Positions 8,195-15,449 of a DNA stretch of 19,157 nt are shown here, piece by piece. Positions within the stretch are counted from its first letter, which is position 1, and each line of letters opens with the position of its first letter. The notes under the pieces are model-generated. The model searched no databases and had not been told where the DNA came from. It saw only the letters and a list, made by a program, of their open reading frames with translations. This DNA comes from DASUUR01 sp036373975. Lineage in GTDB: Bacteria > Patescibacteriota > Saccharimonadia > Saccharimonadales > Saccharimonadaceae. The stretch covers positions 1 through 19,157 of the forward strand of contig DASUUR010000046.1 of NCBI GenBank assembly GCA_036373975.1, read 5' to 3'. The position numbers and the translations under genes are program-made.

Positions 8195-9022
8195 CTATTG
8201 TTGCTTAGTTCTGGTTAACTTTGCATTAAGTAAACCGAGGCCGCCAAACAAATATTTAAAGAAATTGTAAAATAAGAAGCCCGTGCCCTTGAGGGGGTGT
8301 TGTACGAACTGCCGCCAGTTTTTTATGTAGACCGAACGCATAACGCCAAGCTGTGCCTTTGATTCTTCTTGGTTATGCTGCTTGTAGTTAACAAAATCCT
8401 TACCGTAGTCAAAATACTTCTTCATGTGCCTCCAAAAGCTCGTTGGCTCGCCTAGGTGAAGGGCCTCGGCTTCTATGAAGCCAGTGGTGTAGCCAGCACG
8501 GTTTAGCTTGTTCTGGAAGTCATAATCCTCACCGGCCGTAATGGCGCTGTTGAAGCCGCCAATCGCTTCGTAGACACTTTTAAGCACAAAGCGAGCTGAT
8601 GAATGAGTAATGTCATATTTGTACATGTCAACCTCGAACTTACGGATACGAGCAATCCAGCTCACACGCACGTCTGGACTGTTGTGAACCACCACAGCAT
8701 CGTAGCCTTCTTGGGCTTTGGCGACACATTCGGCTACCACGGTTGGGTCAAGAACAAAGTCAGAGTCAATCTTATATACGTACTCGCCTTTTGCCTTGGT
8801 AACTCCGTAATTCACCTGGGCGGATCGTTCTGGGCCTTGTTCGAACACACGCGCTTTGTACTCTTTGGCGATTGCCTGGGTGGCGTCTTTAGAGAAGTTG
8901 TCGACAACAATCAGCTCGATATTCTTATAGGTCTGAGCCGCGACCGATTCCAGGCATTGGCGCAGCAAGCCTGCACTGTTTAGGGTCGGCACAATTATTG
9001 ATACAAGTGGCTTATTTGCCAT
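8195..9022 (-). CDS. GT2 family glycosyltransferase
   Basis: A 275-residue inverting glycosyltransferase with a GT-A fold. PLVSIIVPTLNS (5-16) is the first strand, IELIVVDNFSKDAT (35-48) carries the nucleotide-binding Asp, and KIDSDFVLDP (84-93) holds the metal-binding D-x-D (Asp86/Asp88). ITAGEDYDF (161-169) supplies the likely catalytic acidic residue. There is no transmembrane segment of normal strength, so it should be cytoplasmic and perhaps membrane-associated through its basic, aromatic C-terminus (WRQFVQHPLKGTGFLFYNFFKYLF). It overlaps the GT4 gene by 11 bases. It probably adds one sugar to the lipid-linked glycan built by this operon. The donor cannot be read from sequence. Confidence 0.88.
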   Translation of the reverse strand: MANKPLVSIIVPTLNSAGLLRQCLESVAAQTYKNIELIVVDNFSKDATQAIAKEYKARVFEQGPERSAQVNYGVTKAKGEYVYKIDSDFVLDPTVVAECVAKAQEGYDAVVVHNSPDVRVSWIARIRKFEVDMYKYDITHSSARFVLKSVYEAIGGFNSAITAGEDYDFQNKLNRAGYTTGFIEAEALHLGEPTSFWRHMKKYFDYGKDFVNYKQHNQEESKAQLGVMRSVYIKNWRQFVQHPLKGTGFLFYNFFKYLFGGLGLLNAKLTRTKQQ

Positions 9023-10130
9023 TTTCTATTACTCCCATAAAATCTTTATAGCTTTTAGCAAAGGTAATTTCCTTGCTCCACCGCCATGCGTTTTCTTGTA
9101 CTTCTTGGTATTTCTGTTTGTCTGCCAACAAGGCAACAACACCATCTGCGAGTGTTTTTGGTGTTGGGCGCGTCACAATACCAGTAACCCCATTTTTTAC
9201 GCTGTCGCGGAGGCCATCTACGTCGTATACAACCGCTGGCGTGCCCTGGCTGGCGGCCTCGGTGACGATCAACCCCCAGCCCTCTTTAATTGAAGTAACC
9301 GCAATAAAGTGACTTTTTTGCATCAGCTCAATCTTTTTTTCTAGGCTCACTCGGCCGAGTACCGTAATGTGATCTTTAAACCGGCTCTTTTCGATCTGAT
9401 CAAGCACCTGCTGGCCGTATGCGCCGGAATGATCCCCGGCAACAATCAGCCGAAGCTCGGGTACTTTTTGCTTAGCAAGCGCAAAAGCCTCGACTTGGTC
9501 TTGTGTTTGCTTCATGGCGCGCACACTGCCCAGGCTCAGCATTGTTGGCTGTGAGTATTTCTGGATATCCGACAACTTTTTAATAGGCGCAATCTCGATG
9601 CCCTCTGAAATGATCGCTATTCTTTCTGGCTTAAAGCCGAATCGTAGCAGATCTTGCTTGGTGCTATTCGATATAGTGACGGTTGTCGCCCGGGCTTTAC
9701 CCATCAAGAAGGTCGCAATCGGCTCAAGCACGTAGTAGCCCAAGTGGCTCAGTGGTGCCGGCGCCTCGTGGAACCAAATCTCGCGCGCCAACTGGTGGTA
9801 AAACAGAATCGATTTTGCCTTGCCCTTAAAAAAGCAACTAAAATACGGAGCGGTGTTGACCGCCTCAACCACTACGTCAAATCTATTACGTAAGTTACGT
9901 AGGTAGTACCACAGAGCCGCTGCTGAATGGGCGTAGCGGTTATTACCTACTCTAATAATCTTGATGCCGTCAATTGTGTCGTGCATTTCTGAACCCTGGT
10001 AGCGCGCTGTCAAGATAGTTACCGAATGCCCATCCGTCACGAGTCGCTTGCTTAGCTCATGCAAGATTATCTCTGCCCCGCCCGCCTGTGGGTGCGAAAT
10101 ATCCTTCCACGAAAACCATAGTATGTTCAC
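9012..10130 (-). CDS. GT4 family glycosyltransferase
   Basis: A 372-residue retaining glycosyltransferase with a GT-B fold. The N-terminal domain begins MNILWFSWKDISHPQAGGAE, in which GGAE (17-20) is the usual glycine loop. The C-terminal donor domain shows LSLGSVRAMKQ (199-208, with the Arg/Lys pair that contacts donor phosphates) and KEGWGLIVTEAASQGTP (282-298), which contains the E-x7-E motif (Glu283/Glu291). It should use a nucleotide-sugar and act at the cytoplasmic face. The start is GTG at 10130, with GAGGAG six bases upstream lying across the stop of the preceding gene. Length and motifs are typical. The specific sugar is unknown. It belongs to the glycan operon, between the GtrB-like enzyme and the second GT2. 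Confidence 0.9.
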   Translation of the reverse strand: MNILWFSWKDISHPQAGGAEIILHELSKRLVTDGHSVTILTARYQGSEMHDTIDGIKIIRVGNNRYAHSAAALWYYLRNLRNRFDVVVEAVNTAPYFSCFFKGKAKSILFYHQLAREIWFHEAPAPLSHLGYYVLEPIATFLMGKARATTVTISNSTKQDLLRFGFKPERIAIISEGIEIAPIKKLSDIQKYSQPTMLSLGSVRAMKQTQDQVEAFALAKQKVPELRLIVAGDHSGAYGQQVLDQIEKSRFKDHITVLGRVSLEKKIELMQKSHFIAVTSIKEGWGLIVTEAASQGTPAVVYDVDGLRDSVKNGVTGIVTRPTPKTLADGVVALLADKQKYQEVQENAWRWSKEITFAKSYKDFMGVIENGK

Positions 10131-10133
10131 GGC

Positions 10134-11096
10134 CTACTCCTCTTTGGCAAGCTCGGTGGCTTGCTGTTGGCGACGAACAATATATAAAGGCCGGTTCAGC
10201 ACTTCATTGTGGATATTTGCGATATATAGCGCAATCAATCCCATGCAGGCCAGTACGATCCCTACTAAAATGAGCAGAATAAACGCCAATATCGCCGGGC
10301 CGCTGAAGTTGAAGCCCCACGGATCATTAAGAATGTACTTCTCAATCACGATAAATAACCCAACCGGGGTCGCAATCGACAAAATCAACACGCCAATATA
10401 GCCAGCCAGCCGCAGCGGCAACATGCTATACGCAGTGAAGCTGTTAAACGCCAACCCTACAAGTTTAGTAAAGGTGTATGCTACTTCGCCGTGGATACGA
10501 GTCGGTGCCTCAAAGTGGATGTAGGCACGCCTAAAACCAAGCCAGTCAATCAGTCCGCGCGTCATACGGTTGCGTTCAGTAAGAGCGTTAAACTCGTCAA
10601 CCACTGCCCTATCGAGTAGCCGAAAGTCGGTTGCGTGCGGTGTGATATGCGTGTGGGCAATCTGCTGCATAATCCTATAGAACCAGCCAGACATCATCTT
10701 TTTAAAGGCACTTTCCTTTTTGCTATAGCGACGCACGCCAACAACAACTTCGCCCCCGGCCTCCCAGCGCTCAATAAATTTTGGCAGCAGGCTTGGTGGG
10801 TGCTGCAGGTCGGCATCCATAATAACAACGGCATCGCCCTTGCTGGCGTGTAATCCGGCAGATGTCGCTGCTTCTTTGCCAAAATTCCGGGCAAATTCAA
10901 TAACCTGTATTCTTTTATCTTGTTTTTGTAACTTTTTTAGCACTGCAACAGTATCGTCACGGCTCCCATCGTCTACAAAAATAAATTCAAAATTGTAGGC
11001 AATTTTATCTGAGACTTCTTGAAGTGCCGTATGCAAGAGAGGCATATTTTTTGCCTCATTGTGTGCCGGCACGATGACAGAGATAAGCTTAGGCAT
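10134..11096 (-). CDS. GtrB/DPM1-like polyprenyl-phosphate glycosyltransferase (GT2)
   Basis: A 320-residue enzyme that most likely transfers a sugar from a nucleotide donor to polyprenyl phosphate, making the lipid-phosphate-sugar used by GT-C enzymes outside the cell. Residues 1-220 form the GT-A domain: ISVIVPAHNEAKN (5-17), FIFVDDGSRDDT (38-49), VIMDADLQHPP (91-101, with Asp94 and Asp96), and TDFRLLDR (156-163). Two C-terminal membrane helices follow at about 225-252 and 266-292. This is the topology of the GtrB/ArnC/DPM1-like group. The ATG at 11096 sits inside the end of the flippase gene (8-base overlap) with AAGGAG five bases upstream. Having two GT-C genes in the same operon supports the donor-making role. 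The sugar is unknown. Confidence 0.88.
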   Translation of the reverse strand: MPKLISVIVPAHNEAKNMPLLHTALQEVSDKIAYNFEFIFVDDGSRDDTVAVLKKLQKQDKRIQVIEFARNFGKEAATSAGLHASKGDAVVIMDADLQHPPSLLPKFIERWEAGGEVVVGVRRYSKKESAFKKMMSGWFYRIMQQIAHTHITPHATDFRLLDRAVVDEFNALTERNRMTRGLIDWLGFRRAYIHFEAPTRIHGEVAYTFTKLVGLAFNSFTAYSMLPLRLAGYIGVLILSIATPVGLFIVIEKYILNDPWGFNFSGPAILAFILLILVGIVLACMGLIALYIANIHNEVLNRPLYIVRRQQQATELAKEE

Positions 11097-12372
11097 ATCT
11101 ACTCCTTATAGTTTTATCGATAATTTGCCATGCGATTATCAGTGTGAGCATACCCACGCTGCCTAGTAGCAATCCGTTCACAATATCAGTCAGGCTACTA
11201 TGCATAGAAAGAAGAAGAGAAAAAGTGAGGCCCACTCCGGCAGTAACTAACGCGCCAACAATATAGCGGCGCAGGGCCATAAAATACAGAACGATAAGAT
11301 TCAGGATAGAAATAACAAATAGCGCGATGCTGAGTGTAGGCAGCAGGTAGGCATAGTCTGCAAAGTGGTCACCCATCAGCGTTGTCACGAAAAACTTAGG
11401 GAATAGCACGAATAGTAGCAATGTGATACCGCCCAAGCCCGCCACCAGTACACCGGACTTTATGAGTAACTGGCGGTTTTGCTTTTGTGGTGAAGCCAAC
11501 TTAACGGATGATAGCATAACTTGTGCAACAGAGGCCGTTAAGAAGAACAGAATTTTAGCCACTGTCGCAACGCCGGCATATCCACCGGCTGTTTCGGCAT
11601 CAAAATAATATTTTACAAATAGCATGTCAATGCTCGATAGCAGCAGCACGCCAAGCGATGCAATAAGCACTAGTCCGCCGTATTTGAGCTCAGGGAGGAG
11701 CATTGTAAGATTCGGCGGTTTAAAGTAACTTCGCATAGACGGCCGTACAAAGCCAATAGCCTTAGCCTTGTGCGCCGCGTACATAAAGGCGAGCAACTGA
11801 GCGGCGATAATGCCGCCGATTGCACCCGGCGTGCTTAAACCGATTGCGACCAATAGTGCCGATACCAAAATTTTGCCGGCAGAACCGACAATATTCGCAA
11901 CAGACACAGAGGTGAATGCTTTATGCCCGCGTAAATAAGCGCTCCGGAAGGTCAACGGCACCGTACACACCAGAGCGATCAGCAATACGATAAACGGCAA
12001 AGCATCGGTGAAGTTGAGCACATCTTTAAAGACGGGGCTGAGCATTGAACCGATAATAAGCACTGCAATGCTAATAATGAAGGCAAATTTTTCTAGTTCT
12101 AATAGCAGCGAGATCTGTTGCTTGTCGCTCTTGGAATTCGCAACAATATTGATCGATACCTGACTCAGAACAGTTAAAAAGATGGTTAATTGCAGAAATA
12201 GAGATATCAGAATTTGTGCTTCGCCATACTCTTCAAGATTGAGCATGCGGCTCAGCACCGGGTAATATAAGTAGTTAAGTACGCTGACAGCAAGAGATCC
12301 TAAGAAGAATACGGCATTGTGCCGCATAAAATCGCTTTTATGCAGTGCTGTGATAATCCCACGTAGTCTCAC
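11089..12372 (-). CDS. Wzx-type polysaccharide flippase (MOP superfamily)
   Basis: A hydrophobic protein of about 427 residues with around 12 membrane helices, matching the polysaccharide-transport branch of the MOP exporter superfamily. The entry FFLGSLAVSVLNYLYYPVLSRML-x4-YGEAQ is the typical first helix and loop of Wzx-like proteins. It should flip lipid-linked sugars from the inner to the outer membrane face, linking the cytoplasmic transferases to the GT-C enzymes. The start is uncertain. The open frame reaches a TTG at 12435, right after the upstream stop, but that extension has no ribosome site and a Gly/Gln-rich, unlikely N-terminus. I chose GTG 12372, which keeps the basic amphipathic RLRGIITALHKSDFMRHN lead-in. 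ATG 12327 is the other option. It overlaps the next gene by eight bases. Confidence 0.85.
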   Translation of the reverse strand: MRLRGIITALHKSDFMRHNAVFFLGSLAVSVLNYLYYPVLSRMLNLEEYGEAQILISLFLQLTIFLTVLSQVSINIVANSKSDKQQISLLLELEKFAFIISIAVLIIGSMLSPVFKDVLNFTDALPFIVLLIALVCTVPLTFRSAYLRGHKAFTSVSVANIVGSAGKILVSALLVAIGLSTPGAIGGIIAAQLLAFMYAAHKAKAIGFVRPSMRSYFKPPNLTMLLPELKYGGLVLIASLGVLLLSSIDMLFVKYYFDAETAGGYAGVATVAKILFFLTASVAQVMLSSVKLASPQKQNRQLLIKSGVLVAGLGGITLLLFVLFPKFFVTTLMGDHFADYAYLLPTLSIALFVISILNLIVLYFMALRRYIVGALVTAGVGLTFSLLLSMHSSLTDIVNGLLLGSVGMLTLIIAWQIIDKTIRSRYA

Positions 12373-12435
12373 ACCTTTTAGCCTAGCAAACCCACCTTGC
12401 CCCGACAACCCGCCCTGGTGTTGCGGATTGGTCAA

Positions 12436-13395
12436 CTACTGGTACGAGACGAACCACGGAACAGGGGTAATTTTGAGTGTTTGAGCTGGTGTGAGCATCG
12501 GTAAATCTTCGTTGTAAAAATTCTTCCATCCGAGCCGTAGAGTACTCGGCAGGTCGGTTTGTGTTGCTCGCCAGGTATCGAGCTTAGTGAATTGCGCACC
12601 GTGGCCGTCCATCTGAATGACAGCCGCTAGCTCTGGCGGGATCTTTAATGTTGTTCGATCTTGAATCATTGAATTACGGAATTGGTGCAGCAGGAATAAC
12701 TTTTGTGGCAGCTGATGCTTTCGGACTAAGCGCGCCAGCCAAGTTGCCGTCGCGTTAACTTCTGCGGCCGTAACACTGCCGATTTGTTCCAGGTGCACTT
12801 GGGTACGACTTAAGCGCCATTCAGGGTCGAGCGCCAAGCCAACATGCGGATATGTCAGCAGTTTCTCAAGTTGTTTGGCCTGCGTTACAAAGCTGCTTCT
12901 GCCGGGTTGCAGATCGAGTACAATATAAATCCCTTGCTTTTCAGCAGCGCGTATCCAGGCTTCGAGTTTTGTAAAGTCAACCTCGCGGGAATAGTCATTG
13001 TTAGCCGTGGGTTCGGCTGCTGCAACCGTGGCAATAATCTCCATGGCCGGGTACATGTGCTGCTTCGTGTGGCGCTGATATTCGCTGGCTAGCTTCTTGA
13101 TGCGTGCGGCGGCAGGGCCAAATGAGTGTTCGCCGAGCACGCCCAAGGCCGGTGCGTCAGGGGTGCCATATAGCGCAACAAGCCGCGAGTGCGGGAACAG
13201 GGTTGTCTTGCCGTTGGCGAGCTTCGGCTTCGACTTTGGCGCGGCTGGTGGAGTACTGTGCGAGACCACCAAGGCTGGCTTCTCGCCAATAATCCGCACC
13301 AAGTACACGCCGAGCACCACAATAAGTACGGCAGCTACCCCAATTAAAATACCTTTAAGCAAAAGCATCTTTGATTTGCTGGCCAGTATGTTCAT
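12436..13395 (-). CDS. Membrane-anchored TIM-barrel-like (glycoside-hydrolase-like) protein
   Basis: A 319-residue protein with an N-terminal anchor (MNILASKSKM, then a hydrophobic run to about residue 35) and a Pro/Lys-rich linker. The extracellular domain has alternating strands and helices: RLVALYGTP, YPAMEIIATVA (Glu119), IYIVLDLQPG (Asp161), VGLALDPEWRL (Asp190, Glu192), LFLLHQF (His237) and VIQMDGHG (Asp263). Acidic residues at strand ends suggest a TIM barrel related to glycoside hydrolases. I recall similar hypothetical secreted proteins in Actinobacteria. No catalytic activity can be claimed. As first gene of the operon it may trim or modify the glycan outside. ATG 13395 gives a normal signal anchor. 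The open frame extends to ATG 13434 with an AGGGGAG upstream, but that start overlaps the divergent gene. It ends directly before the flippase region. Confidence 0.75.
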   Translation of the reverse strand: MNILASKSKMLLLKGILIGVAAVLIVVLGVYLVRIIGEKPALVVSHSTPPAAPKSKPKLANGKTTLFPHSRLVALYGTPDAPALGVLGEHSFGPAAARIKKLASEYQRHTKQHMYPAMEIIATVAAAEPTANNDYSREVDFTKLEAWIRAAEKQGIYIVLDLQPGRSSFVTQAKQLEKLLTYPHVGLALDPEWRLSRTQVHLEQIGSVTAAEVNATATWLARLVRKHQLPQKLFLLHQFRNSMIQDRTTLKIPPELAAVIQMDGHGAQFTKLDTWRATQTDLPSTLRLGWKNFYNEDLPMLTPAQTLKITPVPWFVSYQ

Positions 13396-13398
13396 AAT
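13371..13398 (+). promoter_or_regulatory. Putative promoter of the 13433-15388 operon
   Basis: TTGATT (13371-13376) and CATAAT (13393-13398) are 16 bases apart, with a predicted start near 13405 and the AAAAGGA ribosome site at 13421-13427. It lies over the first codons of the divergent gene, so the match may be partly chance. Confidence 0.35.
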
Positions 13399-13405
13399 AG
13401 TACCT

Positions 13406-13411
13406 ACTATA
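13406..13411 (-). promoter_or_regulatory. Putative -10 box of the glycan operon
   Basis: TATAGT on the minus strand lies 10 bases upstream of the ATG at 13395, so the transcript would start only a few bases before that ATG (leaderless or nearly so). No good -35 box is seen at the right distance, so this is tentative. Confidence 0.3.
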
Positions 13412-13432
13412 CCTAAAAAGAAAAGGAAAATC

Positions 13433-14221
13433 ATGTATCCAAACTCCCCTAACGATCCACAATTCCAGCCTGTTCAAGAGCCGGCACCCGAACAAAAGAA
13501 GCATACGGCCCTTATTGCAATTGGTGTTGTTGTGCTGCTTGTTGCAGCTATAGCGGGATACTTTATATATAGCAACAGCCAGAACGGCCCTGGCCAAAAA
13601 GCACCAGTTACTGATGGCACCGACAAAACTGCCCCAGATTTTAGCACTGTTAAGACTGCAGATATGACTATTACCGATCTTACGAAGGCTAAGATGCAGT
13701 ACACGCTCTCGGAAGATGCAATCAATGTCTACACCGCTGATCGTCAGGAGGCACGAACTGAAAAGCTCAAATCTGGTACGCTTGTGCCACTCCAAGATTT
13801 CAAGCTCGAGAAAAAGCAGGGTGAGAACACAGCCTTTACGACTACCTTCTTTGTGTATGAGCTAAAAAATGGCCTTGAAAACGCTAATGTCGCAGATATT
13901 ATGAAGCAACGTGACGAATTCCAAAAGGAGCAAACGGTTGCAAGGGGCGGCACACTTACCTTTGCTACTATCGGCACCCCACCAACTATTACAATCAAAA
14001 CAACCGATGACCGCACCGCAATACTCGCTAGCCTTAAGCGCACCGCAACCTACGCCGGTGAAGGCAGCCAGCGCGTGTACTACGCAGTTAATTCAAGCGT
14101 GCGCCTTGGCTCTAAACTCTTTGTGGCTAACTATATTACGCCAAGCGCAGAGCAATTTGCTTCTGCTGATGCCGACTTTCAGGCAGCTATAAACCAACTA
14201 CAACTTAAGCTGGGTAACTAG
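13433..14221 (+). CDS. Single-pass membrane-anchored protein, unknown function
   Basis: A 262-residue protein. Residues 1-23 are a Pro/Gln-rich cytoplasmic tail (PNSPNDPQFQPVQEPAPEQ), 26-46 form a membrane helix, and the rest is an external domain with a Gly/Lys/Asp linker and then mixed alpha/beta sequence. There are no cysteines or recognisable catalytic motifs. A Pro/Gln-rich tail followed by one helix is common among Saccharibacteria surface proteins as I recall them, but I know no family for the external domain. The ATG at 13433 follows AAAAGGA at five bases, which decides the start. The open frame runs further upstream to 13097, but that part is antisense to the divergent gene. It is the first gene of a three-gene operon, two bases before the DUF2177 gene. 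Confidence 0.8.
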   Translation: MYPNSPNDPQFQPVQEPAPEQKKHTALIAIGVVVLLVAAIAGYFIYSNSQNGPGQKAPVTDGTDKTAPDFSTVKTADMTITDLTKAKMQYTLSEDAINVYTADRQEARTEKLKSGTLVPLQDFKLEKKQGENTAFTTTFFVYELKNGLENANVADIMKQRDEFQKEQTVARGGTLTFATIGTPPTITIKTTDDRTAILASLKRTATYAGEGSQRVYYAVNSSVRLGSKLFVANYITPSAEQFASADADFQAAINQLQLKLGN

Positions 14222-14223
14222 TT

Positions 14224-14628
14224 ATGCAGTTTCTGCAACTCGTCTTAATAGCTGGTGTGACATTTCTTGTTATAGATATGTTATGGCTCGGTGTTCTGGC
14301 CAAAAATCTTTATAAGAAGGAATTAGGACCACTGTTACTTCAAAAGCCAAACACCGTAGCTGCCAGCATATTCTACATACTGTATGTGCTGGCGCTCGTG
14401 TTCTTCGTAATACTACCTGCCGTTACTAGTGGCAATTGGCAGTATGCGCTTTTTGCTGGCGGCTTCTGGGGTCTTGTGGCGTACGGAACCTACGATCTAA
14501 CCAATCTCGCCACCCTCAAAAATTGGCCAGTTAAGATTGTGATTATCGACATGGCCTGGGGCGCCATTGTGAGTGGCGTCACCTGCTTGGTAACGTACGC
14601 AATATGGGGCCACTTCTTCAATGCTTAA
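14224..14628 (+). CDS. DUF2177 family membrane protein
   Basis: A 134-residue protein with four membrane helices, at about residues 5-24, 46-66, 74-92 and 103-126. It matches the DUF2177 family as I remember it: an early acidic and aromatic motif VIDMLWLG (16-23), AKNLYKKELGPLL (26-38), a central GGFWGLVAYGTYDLTNLATLKNWP (79-102) and IIDMAWG (106-112). The conserved Asp/Trp/Tyr residues inside helices hint at a catalytic or lipid-binding site, but no function is established. Its ATG is two bases after the previous stop and its end overlaps the DUF1295 gene by eight bases. DUF2177 and DUF1295 genes occur together near lipid-modification genes in other bacteria, as I recall, so a joint role on membrane lipids is a reasonable guess. 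Confidence 0.85.
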   Translation: MQFLQLVLIAGVTFLVIDMLWLGVLAKNLYKKELGPLLLQKPNTVAASIFYILYVLALVFFVILPAVTSGNWQYALFAGGFWGLVAYGTYDLTNLATLKNWPVKIVIIDMAWGAIVSGVTCLVTYAIWGHFFNA

Positions 14629-15388
14629 GTTACTTGCTGTCTTAGCGGCTGGCGTATGGGTTTACATGACGGCTTGGTTTGCTGTGGCGCGCGTGGTTGG
14701 CCGTAACGATGTTGCCGATATTGCGTGGGGCCTTGGCTTCGCCGTCGTGGCTTGGCTCGCCTTTTTAGTGGCGCCACAGAACGATATCCGGGCAGCTATC
14801 ATTAACCTGCTCGTTACCATATGGGCACTTCGCTTGGCGTATCACATATATCGTCGCAATGCGAAGAAACCCGAAGATACGCGCTACCAAGATATGCGCA
14901 AACAATGGGGCAGCCATCCTTACTTATATGCCTATGTTAAGGTGTTCTTGGCCCAGGGCTTCTTACTGTTGCTCATTGCCCTACCAGTCGCTTTTGCTAA
15001 CCAGTATCCGGGTGGCTTTATGTGGTGGCACGGCGTTGGCTTAGCAGTGTGGGCTCTAGGATTCTTTTTTGAGGCAGTTGGTGACTACCAGCTAAGTCAA
15101 TTTATTAAGAACCCCGCCAACAAAGGCAAGCTGATGACGAGTGGTCTATGGCGCTATACTCGTCACCCTAACTACTTTGGTGAAGTCACGCAGTGGTGGG
15201 GAATATTCTTAATGGCACTGGTTGGCGGTTGGACATGGCTGGCCGTTATTGGACCGATCACTATTACCTTATTGATCCTTAAAGTCTCAGGTATTCCCCT
15301 GCTCGAAAAGAAAATGCAGCAGAACCCGGGCTTTAAACAGTACGCATCAACGACGAGTAAGTTCTTGCCGTTGCCTCCGCGCAAATAG
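14621..15388 (+). CDS. DUF1295 family membrane protein (steroid 5-alpha-reductase/ICMT-like)
   Basis: A 255-residue membrane protein with about six helices. The C-terminal signature GLWRYTRHPNYFGEVTQWWG (175-194), preceded by GDYQLSQFIKNPANKGKLMTSG, is diagnostic of the DUF1295 branch of the superfamily that includes steroid 5-alpha-reductases and isoprenylcysteine methyltransferases. These enzymes bind NADPH or SAM with conserved Arg, His, Asn and Glu residues (here R178, R181, H182, N184, E188) and act on lipid or isoprenoid substrates inside the membrane. The N-terminal VADIAWGLGFA (31-41) is also family-typical. The start overlaps the DUF2177 gene by eight bases, so translation is coupled. 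It is the last gene of the operon, closed by the 15401-15433 terminator. The actual substrate is unknown. Confidence 0.9.
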   Translation: MLKLLAVLAAGVWVYMTAWFAVARVVGRNDVADIAWGLGFAVVAWLAFLVAPQNDIRAAIINLLVTIWALRLAYHIYRRNAKKPEDTRYQDMRKQWGSHPYLYAYVKVFLAQGFLLLLIALPVAFANQYPGGFMWWHGVGLAVWALGFFFEAVGDYQLSQFIKNPANKGKLMTSGLWRYTRHPNYFGEVTQWWGIFLMALVGGWTWLAVIGPITITLLILKVSGIPLLEKKMQQNPGFKQYASTTSKFLPLPPRK

Positions 15389-15400
15389 TTTTTAGCGCAT

Positions 15401-15433
15401 AAAAATACGCCGCTATATCTGCGGCGTATTTTT
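15401..15433. terminator. Perfect bidirectional terminator between convergent genes
   Basis: A 13-base-pair perfect stem (15401-15413 against 15421-15433) with a seven-base loop. The outer five pairs are A:T, so each strand ends in a T run. It lies 12 bases past the plus-strand DUF1295 stop and 16 bases past the minus-strand surface-protein stop, so it can serve both. Confidence 0.9.
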
Positions 15434-15449
15434 ATTGTCCCGGGCTTAC

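Noticed and set aside
12373..12435. TTG-started N-terminal extension of the flippase
   Set aside because: It has no ribosome site and a Gly/Gln-rich N-terminus unlike the family. GTG 12372 gives a more normal beginning, although this is not proven.
13097..13432. Upstream extension of the plus-strand reading frame before ATG 13433
   Set aside because: It is antisense to the N-terminal coding part of the 12436-13395 gene, and the AAAAGGA ribosome site sits directly before ATG 13433.
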